This document shows positions 17,284 to 24,985 of a stretch of 64,000 nt of DNA, piece by piece. The translations under genes and the position numbers were made by a program. The stretch lies in assembly GCF_003432385.1 (NCBI RefSeq), contig NZ_CP031841.1, forward strand, positions 3,945,579 through 4,009,578, given 5' to 3'. Under the pieces are notes generated by a model that was not told where the DNA came from, did no database searches, and saw nothing but the letters and a program-made list of their open reading frames with translations. Position 1 is the first letter of the stretch. Each line of letters opens with the position of its first letter. The DNA comes from Breoghania sp. L-A4 (GTDB taxonomy: Bacteria > Pseudomonadota > Alphaproteobacteria > Rhizobiales > Stappiaceae).

Positions 17284-17903
17284 ATGCCGCAACGCCCGAC
17301 CATCCGCAGACGCATCAGCGCCCTCAGTGTCCTCGCTCTTTGTCTTTGCGCCGCAAATGGTCCCGCGCTCGCCGCAGGCGCCAGCACCGAAGAGATTCTG
17401 CGCTCGCTGACACCGAAGCCCGCGGCCAAGACACGATCCCTGGCGCCGCCGCCCGCCCGCATAACAGATGAGGACTCCCACTTCTTGCGCACGCTGCCCA
17501 CACGCGGGCTGCGCATCGAGATGAAGCAGAAGGCGCACGCGATTGTCACCGACAACGATCTGCCGCGCATCGATATCGAGATTAACTTCGCCTATGATTC
17601 CGCCGACATCGAACGGGCCTCGCATGCCGATCTCTCAGCCCTTGGAACCGCCTTGTCGGATCCGATGCTGGCGCACGTCCGTGTCGCGCTGAACGGCCCA
17701 CACGGATGCCGTGGACAGCGACGCCTATAACGCCGATCTGTCGGAGCGGCGCGCGCTGGCGGTGCGCGACTACCTGCTGTCGCATTTCAACATCGACGAA
17801 CACCGGCTGATCGCCATCGGCTTCGGCGAAACCCATCTGAAGAGCCCCAGCACCCCGACGCGGCCGAGAACCGGCGCGTCGAGATCGTCAATCTCGGCGA
17901 GTG
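17284..17903 (+). pseudogene. OmpA family protein, frameshifted
   Basis: The start has a signal peptide (Met-Pro-Gln-Arg, hydrophobic core, cleavage near GPALA) and the C-terminal half is an OmpA peptidoglycan-binding domain: NFAYDSADIERAS, then after a one-base insertion near 17699 DLSERRALAVRDYLL and IAIGFGE, and after a one-base deletion near 17857 AENRRVEIVNLGE before a stop at 17901. Correcting two indels restores a full-length protein, so this may be an intact gene with sequencing errors. Confidence 0.65.
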
Positions 17904-18112
17904 AAGCACTCCCGCGGCGCCCTGGAGCCGCCCAAATATTGGTCACCCGGAGCGACTTTTCTTAAATATAATCTTCAGAACAACATGTGATGATTTTCAT
18001 AAATACATATATATTTCTATATAGATACTTCACTAGGCAATAATTTCCGGCCAATAGGCATAAATTTCCCAGAAGAAATTCAATAAAAATCTCAACGTTA
18101 TTAATTTTTACA
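17904..18112. other. AT-rich intergenic region upstream of the sigma factor
   Basis: About 200 bp with far lower GC than its surroundings (runs such as ATACATATATATTTC). No convincing gene is seen. The minus-strand frame crossing it is AT-rich sequence without family resemblance. It separates the broken-gene stretch from the flagellar cassette and ends at the ECF-type promoter at 18113. Confidence 0.6.
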
Positions 18113-18141
18113 GCCTGATTTCCAAATATCCCCCGTTGAAG
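18113..18141 (+). promoter_or_regulatory. ECF-type promoter P1 upstream of the sigma factor gene
   Basis: GCCTGATTTC at 18113-18122, an 11-base spacer, then CGTT at 18134-18137 (CGTTGAAG). The identical block and spacing recur before the flagellin gene (18899) and, with two changes, before flgD (24200). CGTT is a common -10 element of ECF sigma promoters. The sigma start codon is 57 bp downstream, implying autoregulation. Confidence 0.75.
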
Positions 18142-18198
18142 AGGGGAAGTCCGATCCAGCGAGTCGGATGAAATTGCGAATGGCGGGAGAAAGCGATA

Positions 18199-18867
18199 AT
18201 GGCTTTCGCGGAAACGTCCTCGGCGCAGCCTCTTTCGACCGACCTCGACGAGGCCACAACGGCTGCCCGCACACGGGCCAGCAGGACGGAAGGCGCCATG
18301 GCTGCGGCGAGCGACGACGAACTGCTCCATCGTATCGGCCTCGATGACGAGCAGGCCTTCCGCACGCTCACCGAGCGCCACATCGATCGTGGCTATGCGG
18401 TGGCCCTGCGCATCCTGCGCAGCCCCGCGGACGCCGAGGACGTGGTGCAGGACGCGTTTCTGCAGGTCTGGACCAAGCGCGGTCGTTGGCAGCCCGGCAA
18501 GGCCCAGTTCTCCACCTGGCTCTACCGCGTGGTGACAAACCGCTGCATCGACCTACTGCGCAAGCCGCGCACCGAGACCATTGAGCTCCTGCCCGAGATC
18601 GGGGATGGCCGGAGCGACCAGATGCAGACGCTGCTTCGGCACGAGGCGAGCGCCCTGCTGACCGCGGCGATCGCCAAGCTGCCGGACCAGCAGCGCATCG
18701 CGCTGATCCTGTCCTACACCGAGAACATGAGCAACACCGACATCGCCGCGGTGATGGAGACCTCCGTCTATGCGGTTGAGTCCCTGCTCAAGCGCGGCCG
18801 CCAGAAATTGCGCCATATTCTGCGCAACGCGCAAGTCGACGTCTTGTCATTATTAACAGATGATTAA
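18199..18867 (+). CDS. ECF-family RNA polymerase sigma factor
   Basis: A 222-residue sigma-70 family protein with only regions 2 and 4. Region 2 is seen in DDEQAFRTLTERHIDRGY, SPADAEDVVQDAFLQVWT and FSTWLYRVVTNRCIDLLRK; region 4 in IAKLPDQQRIALILSYTENM and the HTH NTDIAAVMETSVYAVESLLKR. An extra 35 residues precede region 2. GGGAGA sits 8 bases before the ATG. It is followed by flagellin, FliD and FliS, then by an anti-sigma-like protein and a CnrX-like sensor, so it looks like the sigma of a split CnrYXH-type cassette that drives flagellar genes. Confidence 0.92.
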   Translation: MAFAETSSAQPLSTDLDEATTAARTRASRTEGAMAAASDDELLHRIGLDDEQAFRTLTERHIDRGYAVALRILRSPADAEDVVQDAFLQVWTKRGRWQPGKAQFSTWLYRVVTNRCIDLLRKPRTETIELLPEIGDGRSDQMQTLLRHEASALLTAAIAKLPDQQRIALILSYTENMSNTDIAAVMETSVYAVESLLKRGRQKLRHILRNAQVDVLSLLTDD

Positions 18868-18898
18868 TCATATGAGTTATTACACATAAGAATACTTC

Positions 18899-18927
18899 GC
18901 CTGATTTCTCTTTTTCTTTCGTTGAAG
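18899..18927 (+). promoter_or_regulatory. ECF-type promoter P2 upstream of flagellin
   Basis: GCCTGATTTC at 18899-18908, an 11-base spacer, CGTT at 18920-18923 followed by GAAGG. Ten plus eight bases match P1 exactly while the spacer differs. The flagellin ATG is at 19005, leaving a leader of about 75 bases that contains a GC-rich hairpin at 18933-18951. Confidence 0.78.
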
Positions 18928-19004
18928 GAACAGGCCCGCAGAACGCGGGTCTTTACCGCGCCGAAAAACCGGGCGTGGGGTCCCAGAGAAAGCAGGAGTC
19001 ATCT

Positions 19005-20567
19005 ATGCCCGTCATTTCAACCAATACCGCCGCCAACACGGCCGTGCGTTACCTCAACATCAACTCCTCCGACCAGTCTGAATCCCTGGCCAAGCTGGCC
19101 AGCGGCTCGCGCATCACCAAGGCATCCGACGACGCGGCCGGCCTCGCCATCTCCACGAAGATCTCATCCGACGTCTCCGCGCTCGAACAGGCGTCCACCA
19201 ACGCCTCGCACGGCATCTCGATCCTGCAGACCGCGGATGGCGGCGCATCCAATGTCAGCGACATTCTCGAGCGCATGAAGACCCTTGCCTCGCAGTCCGC
19301 CTCCGGCACGGTGACGGACACCGAGCGCGCCTACATCGAGGCCGAGTTCGAACAACTCGTGGAAGAAGTCGACGGCATCGCCACATCGACCCGTTACAAC
19401 GGCCAGAGCCTGCTCGACGGTACCAGCACCTTCTCCGATGACACGGCGACGACGGCGGCCACGGCAACCTCGACGATCACCGGCGCGACGGCGGCGACGA
19501 CGGCGCTCAGCGCCAGCATCGCCGGTGCCGACGGCGACACACTGAGCTTCGACATCAACGGCACGGCCATCGACCTGACCGTCGGCGCCACCACCACCGG
19601 CGAGATCACCGTCGACGACATCGTCACCGCGGTGAACGCGGAAAGCGCCACCACTGGCGTGACGGCCAGCACCGACGGCTCCGGCAATCTCGTGCTGGGC
19701 GCCGCTGACGGCGCAGACATCACCGTCGACAACGTCACCGTCGGCGGCTCGAACACCACGCTGACCTCCGCAGATCTGTCGACGCTCGGCATCACCGACA
19801 CCGACAGCGACGACACGGAGACGTTCAGCGCCGCCGCCGCCTTGACGGTCACCGCGGGCGAGGAAGCAAGCTTCGACGTCAACGGCACGACCGTCACACT
19901 TTCCAACGACACCGCCGAAGACGTCGCCTATTCGGCGGCCGACCTGGTCGACGCCGTCAATGCCGCCCTGATCGACGACGGCAACTACGACGTCACCGCC
20001 AGCCTCGACGAGGATACCGGCGAGCTGACCTTCACCAGCCGCGCAACCGGCAGCAAGGCCTCGGTGACGGTCGACAATCTGACCGGCAGCCTGGACGGGT
20101 CGACCGACTTCGCCCTGTCCGATCTCGGCCTGACCACGGGGACCGCCACGGGCACGAGCACGGCGGCCGACACCACCGGCGCGAAAGTCGTCGTCGGCTC
20201 CGATGCCTCCGATACGATCACGCTGACGATCAAGTCGCTGACGTCTTCCGACCTCGGGATCGCGGACCTCGACGTATCGACGCAGGCAGGCGCCGAAGAG
20301 GCTCTCGCCCTCCTCGACAGCGCCATCGACACCGTTTCCAACGCCCGCGCGGAAATGGGTGCGACCATGTCGCGGTTCGAATTCCGCTCGGCCCAGATCG
20401 ATACCAGCATCGAGAATCTGGAAGCCGCGGAATCCGCCATCGCCGATGTCGATATCGCCTCGGAACAGGCAAAGCTCTCCGCCGCCTCGGTGAAGGTTCA
20501 GGCGGCCGTCGCCGCCGCATCGCAGGCCAACGAGATGCCCGAGAACCTGCTGTCGCTGCTGCGATAG
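19005..20567 (+). CDS. Flagellin (lateral-flagellin-like)
   Basis: A 520-residue filament protein. AGGAG lies six bases before the ATG at 19005. The N-terminal D0/D1 part (SLAKLASGSRITKASDDAAG, HGISILQTADGG) and C-terminal D1/D0 part (ISNLEAAESAIADVDIAS-like, ending NLLSLLR) are typical and recall the Azospirillum lateral flagellin. Between them lie two related Ser/Thr/Asp-rich insert domains, each opening with FDxNGT (residues about 180 and 285), of the flagellin hook-IN kind. The protein has no Cys. A partly terminating hairpin region follows, then fliD. Confidence 0.95.
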   Translation: MPVISTNTAANTAVRYLNINSSDQSESLAKLASGSRITKASDDAAGLAISTKISSDVSALEQASTNASHGISILQTADGGASNVSDILERMKTLASQSASGTVTDTERAYIEAEFEQLVEEVDGIATSTRYNGQSLLDGTSTFSDDTATTAATATSTITGATAATTALSASIAGADGDTLSFDINGTAIDLTVGATTTGEITVDDIVTAVNAESATTGVTASTDGSGNLVLGAADGADITVDNVTVGGSNTTLTSADLSTLGITDTDSDDTETFSAAAALTVTAGEEASFDVNGTTVTLSNDTAEDVAYSAADLVDAVNAALIDDGNYDVTASLDEDTGELTFTSRATGSKASVTVDNLTGSLDGSTDFALSDLGLTTGTATGTSTAADTTGAKVVVGSDASDTITLTIKSLTSSDLGIADLDVSTQAGAEEALALLDSAIDTVSNARAEMGATMSRFEFRSAQIDTSIENLEAAESAIADVDIASEQAKLSAASVKVQAAVAAASQANEMPENLLSLLR

Positions 20568-20578
20568 CAGCACTGCGG

Positions 20579-20643
20579 CCGGAGCGCTCCGGAGGGCATC
20601 GCTTGTTCTCGATGTCCCCGGACGGGCTCCAGCCGCCTTTTTC
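20579..20643 (+). terminator. Hairpins between flagellin and fliD (possible attenuating terminator)
   Basis: A perfect palindrome CCGGAGCGCTCCGG at 20579-20592 is followed by a weaker GGCT/AGCC stem ending in CCTTTTT at 20636-20642. It could limit read-through so that flagellin greatly exceeds FliD; strength is uncertain. Confidence 0.35.
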
Positions 20644-20670
20644 AGCATCTTGCCAGCACCACGGTGATCC

Positions 20671-22362
20671 ATGGCCGACGTCTCCGCCACGACCTCCACA
20701 ACCGCGACCGCCGCCACGAACTCGGCGAGCTACACCTATTCGTCGAGCTCCTCCGACATCGACTGGACGGCGCTCGTCGATTCGATGGTTCTCGCCAAGG
20801 AACTCCCGGCCGATACCATCGACGTCAAGATCACCGAGAACGAAACGAAGATCGCCGCCTACCAGGAAATGCAGTCGCTGCTCCAGGCCGTGGCCGACGC
20901 CGCCGACACCATTCGCGGCACCGACAACAGCCTGACGGCAAACGACGATGCGTTTTCGACGCGCGAAGCCTATCTGACCGCGCAGGGCGACGTGGATGCC
21001 GCATCCGCCGTCGTCATAACCGTCGCCAATGATGCCGATATCGCAACCTACGACCTGCAGATCATTCAAATCGCCACGGTCCAGAAGGTCTCCAGCGCCG
21101 CCTACGAGGAAAGCGCGGCCGAACTGGCGCTGGAGGGCACCTTCACGCTGGCCCTGGAGGGCATGGAAAGCGTCGACATCACCGTGACCGCAGACATGTC
21201 GCTGCGCGAGATCGCCGAGCGGATCAACGACAGCACCGACACCACCGGCGTCCAGGCATCGGTGATCAAGGTGTCGGAGAGCGACTATCAGCTGATCCTG
21301 TCGGGCACAGACACCGGCCGCGCAATCTCGATCACCGCCGCCTCGGGCACCGACGTCGCCACGGCGCTCGGCATAACCACGTCCGACGGCGCGTTCGCCA
21401 ACGAGCTGCAGGCCTCACAAGACGCCATCATCCGCCTGGACGGCGTCGAGATCACCCGGGATTCCAACGACATCGACGACGTGATCGACGGCGTGACCTT
21501 CAACCTCTATCAGCCCACGGGCGAAGATGCCTCGATCACGATCGAGGTGTCGCCGGATCTCAACACGATCAAGACGTCGATCACCACCCTCGTGGACGCC
21601 TACAACGCCTATCGCGAATGGGCGATCACCCAGCAGGCAACGGCCTCGGGCGGTGGCGCGAGCGACGACGCGGCCCTGTTCGCCAACGGCACGCTGCGCA
21701 TGGCCAACAGCGCCATCGCCGACGCCCTCAGCACCATCATCGACTCGGAATCGATGGCCCTGCTCGGCCTTACCTACGACAACAACAACATGCTGGAACT
21801 CGACGACAGCACCCTGAACACGGCCCTGCTGAACGATCTCGATCAGGTCGAGAACCTGCTCAACTTCCAGATGACCTCCTCCTCGAGCGACGTCGCCTTG
21901 CTATCGCGCTCGGACTCCATGCCCAGCGAACTGACACTGGACATCGAGGTCGACGAAACCGGCGCCGTGACATCGGTCTCCGTGGACGGTGACGCGTCGC
22001 TGTTCACCATCAACGACGCGCGCATCATCGGCGCTGCGGGCAGCGCCTACGAGGGCATCACTTTTGTTTTCACCGGCGATACGTCGCAGAGCGCCACCTT
22101 GGCGTTCACCGCCGGCATCGTCGAGCGGCTGTTCAACGCCGCGGACGGCTACGCCAACGCCGACGACAGCATCCTGACAAGCGTCATCACGGACCTGTCG
22201 GAGACCAACGAGGATCTCGACGAGCGGGCCAGCGACATCCGAAGCCGTGCCGAAGATTACCGCGATACGCTGACCACCCGCTACGCCGCGTATCAGGCGG
22301 CGATAGAAGAAGCGCAGTCGACGCTCGACTATCTGGAAGCCTATCTCAACCTCGGAGACTGA
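20671..22362 (+). CDS. fliD: Flagellar filament cap protein FliD (HAP2)
   Basis: A 563-residue acidic protein with FliD architecture. An N-terminal segment DIDWTALVDSMV and a coiled stretch (VKITENETKIAAYQEMQSLL) come first. Insert domains with the FliD-typical LREIAERINDSTD and LRLDGVEITRDSNDIDDVI-like region follow, and the C-terminal coiled coil (SDIRSRAEDYRDTLTTRYAA) ends in LDYLEAYLNLGD. It caps the filament and folds exported flagellin. fliS follows after 3 bp. Confidence 0.92.
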   Translation: MADVSATTSTTATAATNSASYTYSSSSSDIDWTALVDSMVLAKELPADTIDVKITENETKIAAYQEMQSLLQAVADAADTIRGTDNSLTANDDAFSTREAYLTAQGDVDAASAVVITVANDADIATYDLQIIQIATVQKVSSAAYEESAAELALEGTFTLALEGMESVDITVTADMSLREIAERINDSTDTTGVQASVIKVSESDYQLILSGTDTGRAISITAASGTDVATALGITTSDGAFANELQASQDAIIRLDGVEITRDSNDIDDVIDGVTFNLYQPTGEDASITIEVSPDLNTIKTSITTLVDAYNAYREWAITQQATASGGGASDDAALFANGTLRMANSAIADALSTIIDSESMALLGLTYDNNNMLELDDSTLNTALLNDLDQVENLLNFQMTSSSSDVALLSRSDSMPSELTLDIEVDETGAVTSVSVDGDASLFTINDARIIGAAGSAYEGITFVFTGDTSQSATLAFTAGIVERLFNAADGYANADDSILTSVITDLSETNEDLDERASDIRSRAEDYRDTLTTRYAAYQAAIEEAQSTLDYLEAYLNLGD

Positions 22363-22365
22363 CCA

Positions 22366-22803
22366 ATGACCTGCGCAATGACCCATGCCATTTCCGCCTA
22401 TCGGCAGGCCGCCACGGCGGTGCCGCCGGTGACCGCCGTGGTGCGTCTGTACGACGAAGCCATCAATGCCATCCACCGCACGATCAAAGCGCACGAGGCC
22501 GGCCGTTTCGATGAGGCCTATGCCAACGTTCAGCACGCGGTAGCCATTCTGCGCGGCTTGCGCCAGGCGCTTGACCTCGAAAGAAGCGGCCTGGTCGGAC
22601 GGCAGTTGAATCAGATGTACTCAAGCAACATATTAGCGCTGACCAACAGCATCGGCAAAGCGAATGCCGCAGCGCGTCTTCGCAAACTCATCGAGGGCCT
22701 CATCGATGTGCGCGACGCGTGGGCGAGCATGACGCCGATCAAGCCGCGGGCCGAGGAAAGCGGCGCCGACTATTCGGATTTCGATAGGCCAACCGCCGCA
22801 TGA
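22366..22803 (+). CDS. fliS: Flagellar export chaperone FliS
   Basis: A 145-residue helical protein matching FliS: ISAYRQAATAV at the start, VVRLYDEAINAIHRTI in helix 2, and LNQMYSSNILALTNSIGKAN further on. FliS binds the flagellin C-terminus and prevents early polymerisation. It starts 3 bp after fliD and 62 bp before the anti-sigma-like gene. A Met at 22378 is an alternative start. Many Alphaproteobacteria rely on FlbT/FlaF instead, so its presence marks a separate filament system. Confidence 0.85.
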   Translation: MTCAMTHAISAYRQAATAVPPVTAVVRLYDEAINAIHRTIKAHEAGRFDEAYANVQHAVAILRGLRQALDLERSGLVGRQLNQMYSSNILALTNSIGKANAAARLRKLIEGLIDVRDAWASMTPIKPRAEESGADYSDFDRPTAA

Positions 22804-22886
22804 TCCACGGCGTCACATAGACACCCGCCGCGAAGGCATGTAATTTCCACCGCAGGCGCCACACCGTGGCGACCGTCATTAACACC

Positions 22887-23402
22887 ATGAAAACCATGAG
22901 AATCGAAGACTTCGAAGATATTCTCGATCGTCGAGGAAGCGATCTCGACACATGGTCGAAGAAGGAGGCCGCGGCGGCCAGGGCTTTGCTCGAGCACTCG
23001 CGCGAGGCCCGTGCGCTGCTTGAGGAATCGCATGCCCTGCAACAGGCGTTCGCCCCCCAGGCGCCCGTGCGCGCGCCCGCCGGCCTCGCCGATCGCATCG
23101 TTCGCGAGGCGCTTGCCTCCTCGCGCGCACGCGAACCGATAACGCAAACCGCGGCAACGCCGCCGCAGCCGGCCCGTTTCACCGCCGGATCGCTTGTGCG
23201 GTCGCTTGCCCGGTCACTTGAATCGCTTCGGGACGGCGGGGCGGCGGTTTTTCAAACCGACACGATGCTGCGGCCGGCCGCCGTTCTGATGGTCTGCTTC
23301 GTCTCAGGCATGATCGCCAGCTATGCGAACGTCGATGAGACAAGCAATGTTCTTTCTGAAGTATCCCTGCCGACGTTTTTCACATACTTCGATCTGTCAT
23401 AG
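22887..23402 (+). CDS. Putative membrane-anchored anti-sigma factor (CnrY-position protein)
   Basis: About 171 residues. The N-terminal helical region (FEDILDRRGSDLDTW, ARALLEHSREARALLEES) has the pattern I associate with alphaproteobacterial proteins encoded between an ECF sigma and a periplasmic heavy-metal-sensor-like gene. A Pro/Ala linker follows, and one transmembrane helix (PAAVLMVCFVSGMIAS) lies near residues 135-155 with a short periplasmic tail. This layout suits sequestration of the sigma factor at 18199. The start is uncertain (GTG 22866, ATG 22887 or 22896). The assignment is by architecture and context, not a family hit. Confidence 0.6.
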   Translation: MKTMRIEDFEDILDRRGSDLDTWSKKEAAAARALLEHSREARALLEESHALQQAFAPQAPVRAPAGLADRIVREALASSRAREPITQTAATPPQPARFTAGSLVRSLARSLESLRDGGAAVFQTDTMLRPAAVLMVCFVSGMIASYANVDETSNVLSEVSLPTFFTYFDLS

Positions 23403-23413
23403 CGGATACAAGA

Positions 23414-23905
23414 ATGCCCCTTAAGACCGCAAGCCGCCGCTTCATCGTTCTCGCGAACGTCCTGTTCCTGTCGCTCGGCGTGAATTTGTTCCTGGCGGGC
23501 TGGCTTGTCGGCGGGTCGTTCGACCGGCCGCCCCCTGGACCGCCGAACTTCTTCCGCGACTTCGAAACCCGCCTCAAGGGCCAGCTTTCCGAGCGTGGCC
23601 AGGTCTTGCTGCAGGAAGGAATCGACGATCTTCGCGCCGAGTTTGAACGATTCAGGCCCGCGGCCGACGTCAGCCGCAAGAATCTGGCGAAACTGATCGC
23701 GGCCCCGGCGTTCGACCCTGACACGTTGCGGGCAACCCTTCAGGCGGCGATCGACAGCCGCAACCAGCTTGACGCCAGGTCGCTGAACCGGATCACCGCG
23801 CTGCTGGTACAATTCGACGCCAAGGACAGGGCGGCCATCGCGGACTTCATCCGGCGCACGCCGGGACCCGGACCGCAGCATTCCCAAGACACCGACCCGA
23901 AATAA
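23414..23905 (+). CDS. Periplasmic sensor of the CnrX/ZraP/CpxP-like type
   Basis: A 163-residue protein with a short cytoplasmic start, one N-terminal transmembrane anchor (IVLANVLFLSLGVNLFLAGW), a Pro-rich stretch, and a helical periplasmic hairpin (LKGQLSERGQVLLQEGIDDL, ALLVQFDAKDRAAIADFIRR) as in periplasmic heavy-metal sensors. The metal-binding His/Met/Cys residues of CnrX or ZraP are absent; the only His is in the C-terminal tail, so it probably senses something else. It follows the anti-sigma-like gene by 11 bp, which supports a Y-X pair regulating the ECF sigma. Confidence 0.65.
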   Translation: MPLKTASRRFIVLANVLFLSLGVNLFLAGWLVGGSFDRPPPGPPNFFRDFETRLKGQLSERGQVLLQEGIDDLRAEFERFRPAADVSRKNLAKLIAAPAFDPDTLRATLQAAIDSRNQLDARSLNRITALLVQFDAKDRAAIADFIRRTPGPGPQHSQDTDPK

Positions 23906-24199
23906 ACGCGCCTCGCCGCCACCGCGTGAAAACCGGACGCACCGCCGCAAGCGCTGCCCGCGCCGCCGACGCGAGCGAACGCCTGACACCGTGCGCGGGC
24001 CAAGTCCGAGGACTGGCGCGCGCCTGCCGCGCCGCCATATATTCGCGCGACACAGGCCTGCACGAGGAAGCCGCCCCGATATCAGTGCGGCCGGCCGCAA
24101 ACACTTCGCGCCAACTGCGATAGTCTTGCGTGCGTTCCATGAATGTAGAAATATTTGCCTATGGGAAATATTTACCTAGTATTTATTTTAAATTAATCC
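23906..24199. other. Intergenic region before the flgD operon
   Basis: No gene is seen in this stretch. The first half is GC-rich with no recognised motif. The last 70 bp are AT-rich (GGGAAATATTTACC and an A/T run) and lead into the ECF-type promoter at 24200. Confidence 0.5.
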
Positions 24200-24224
24200 G
24201 CCTGATCTGAGCTTGCCGTCCGTT
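24200..24224 (+). promoter_or_regulatory. ECF-type promoter P3 upstream of flgD
   Basis: GCCTGATCTG at 24200-24209, 11-base spacer, CGTT at 24221-24224. It matches P1 and P2 in 8 of 10 upstream bases, in the CGTT and in spacing. The flgD start is 88 bp downstream. It makes flgD-flgL a likely second operon of the same sigma factor. Confidence 0.72.
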
Positions 24225-24312
24225 TCTTATTCACAAGGGACGACCGCACGCCAGTAATGGCCAAACAAGTCGCCCCACCCAATTCGCTCATTCGACGCAA
24301 GGTGGGAAGCCG

Positions 24313-24975
24313 ATGACCATATCAACTGTTAGCAGTGCCGCGGCGACCGCGACCACCACGAGCAGCACCAGCACTTCATCGCTCGGACTGACCAGCAACG
24401 ACTTTCTGACGCTGATGCTGGAGCAGATCCAGAACCAGAACCCGCTCGACCCGACCGACACCGACTCCTACATGGAGCAACTGGTTTCCTATGGCAGCTA
24501 CGACACGCTCAACAGCATCAACGACCAGATCACCAGCCTGACGACATCGATGGAGTCGATGATCTCCAACACCGGGCTGGGATATGTCGGCAAGACGGTG
24601 GAGGCCAACGGCAACACCAACACGCTGACCGACGGATCCGCCACCTACGGCTATTCGCTGGACGAAGACGCCAGCAGCGTTTCCATCTCGATCCTCGACG
24701 AAAGCGGCGCCACGGTCTGGACCGGCAGCGGCGAGACCGAGGCCGGCTCCCACAGCTTCGTCTGGGACGGCACGACCACCGACGGCACTCAGCTTGAAGA
24801 CGGCGGCAACTACACCATCGCGGTCGAGGCGCTCGACGCGAATGGCGATTCCATAACCGGCAGCACGACGGTGACCGGCGTGGTGACCGGCATCGACGTG
24901 GAGAACGACGAGTCTGTCCTGACTCTCGGCGACAGCACCATTTCCATCGACGACGTCATCAGCATCAAGGCATAG
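24313..24975 (+). CDS. flgD: Flagellar hook capping protein FlgD
   Basis: A 220-residue hook-assembly scaffold. The conserved N-terminal FlgD block is clear (LTSNDFLTLMLEQIQNQNPL, then DTDSYMEQLVSY), followed by the FLIPR-like beta domain (VWTGSGETEAGSHSFVWDG). It heads the second flagellar operon, with the ECF-type promoter upstream and flgE 10 bp after its stop. Confidence 0.93.
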   Translation: MTISTVSSAAATATTTSSTSTSSLGLTSNDFLTLMLEQIQNQNPLDPTDTDSYMEQLVSYGSYDTLNSINDQITSLTTSMESMISNTGLGYVGKTVEANGNTNTLTDGSATYGYSLDEDASSVSISILDESGATVWTGSGETEAGSHSFVWDGTTTDGTQLEDGGNYTIAVEALDANGDSITGSTTVTGVVTGIDVENDESVLTLGDSTISIDDVISIKA

Positions 24976-24985
24976 GGAGCGTACC

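Noticed and set aside
17962-18381. A 139-residue minus-strand frame over the AT-rich gap
   Set aside because: It overlaps the sigma gene antisense and the promoter P1, and its AT-rich half is low-complexity with no ribosome site or family resemblance.
19164-20717. A 517-residue minus-strand frame opposite flagellin
   Set aside because: Gly/Val/Arg-rich shadow of the repetitive flagellin coding sequence, with no motif or ribosome site.
22804-22886. Possible fourth ECF promoter before the anti-sigma-like gene
   Set aside because: No GCCTGA word is present in the gap; the gene is more likely read through from fliS.
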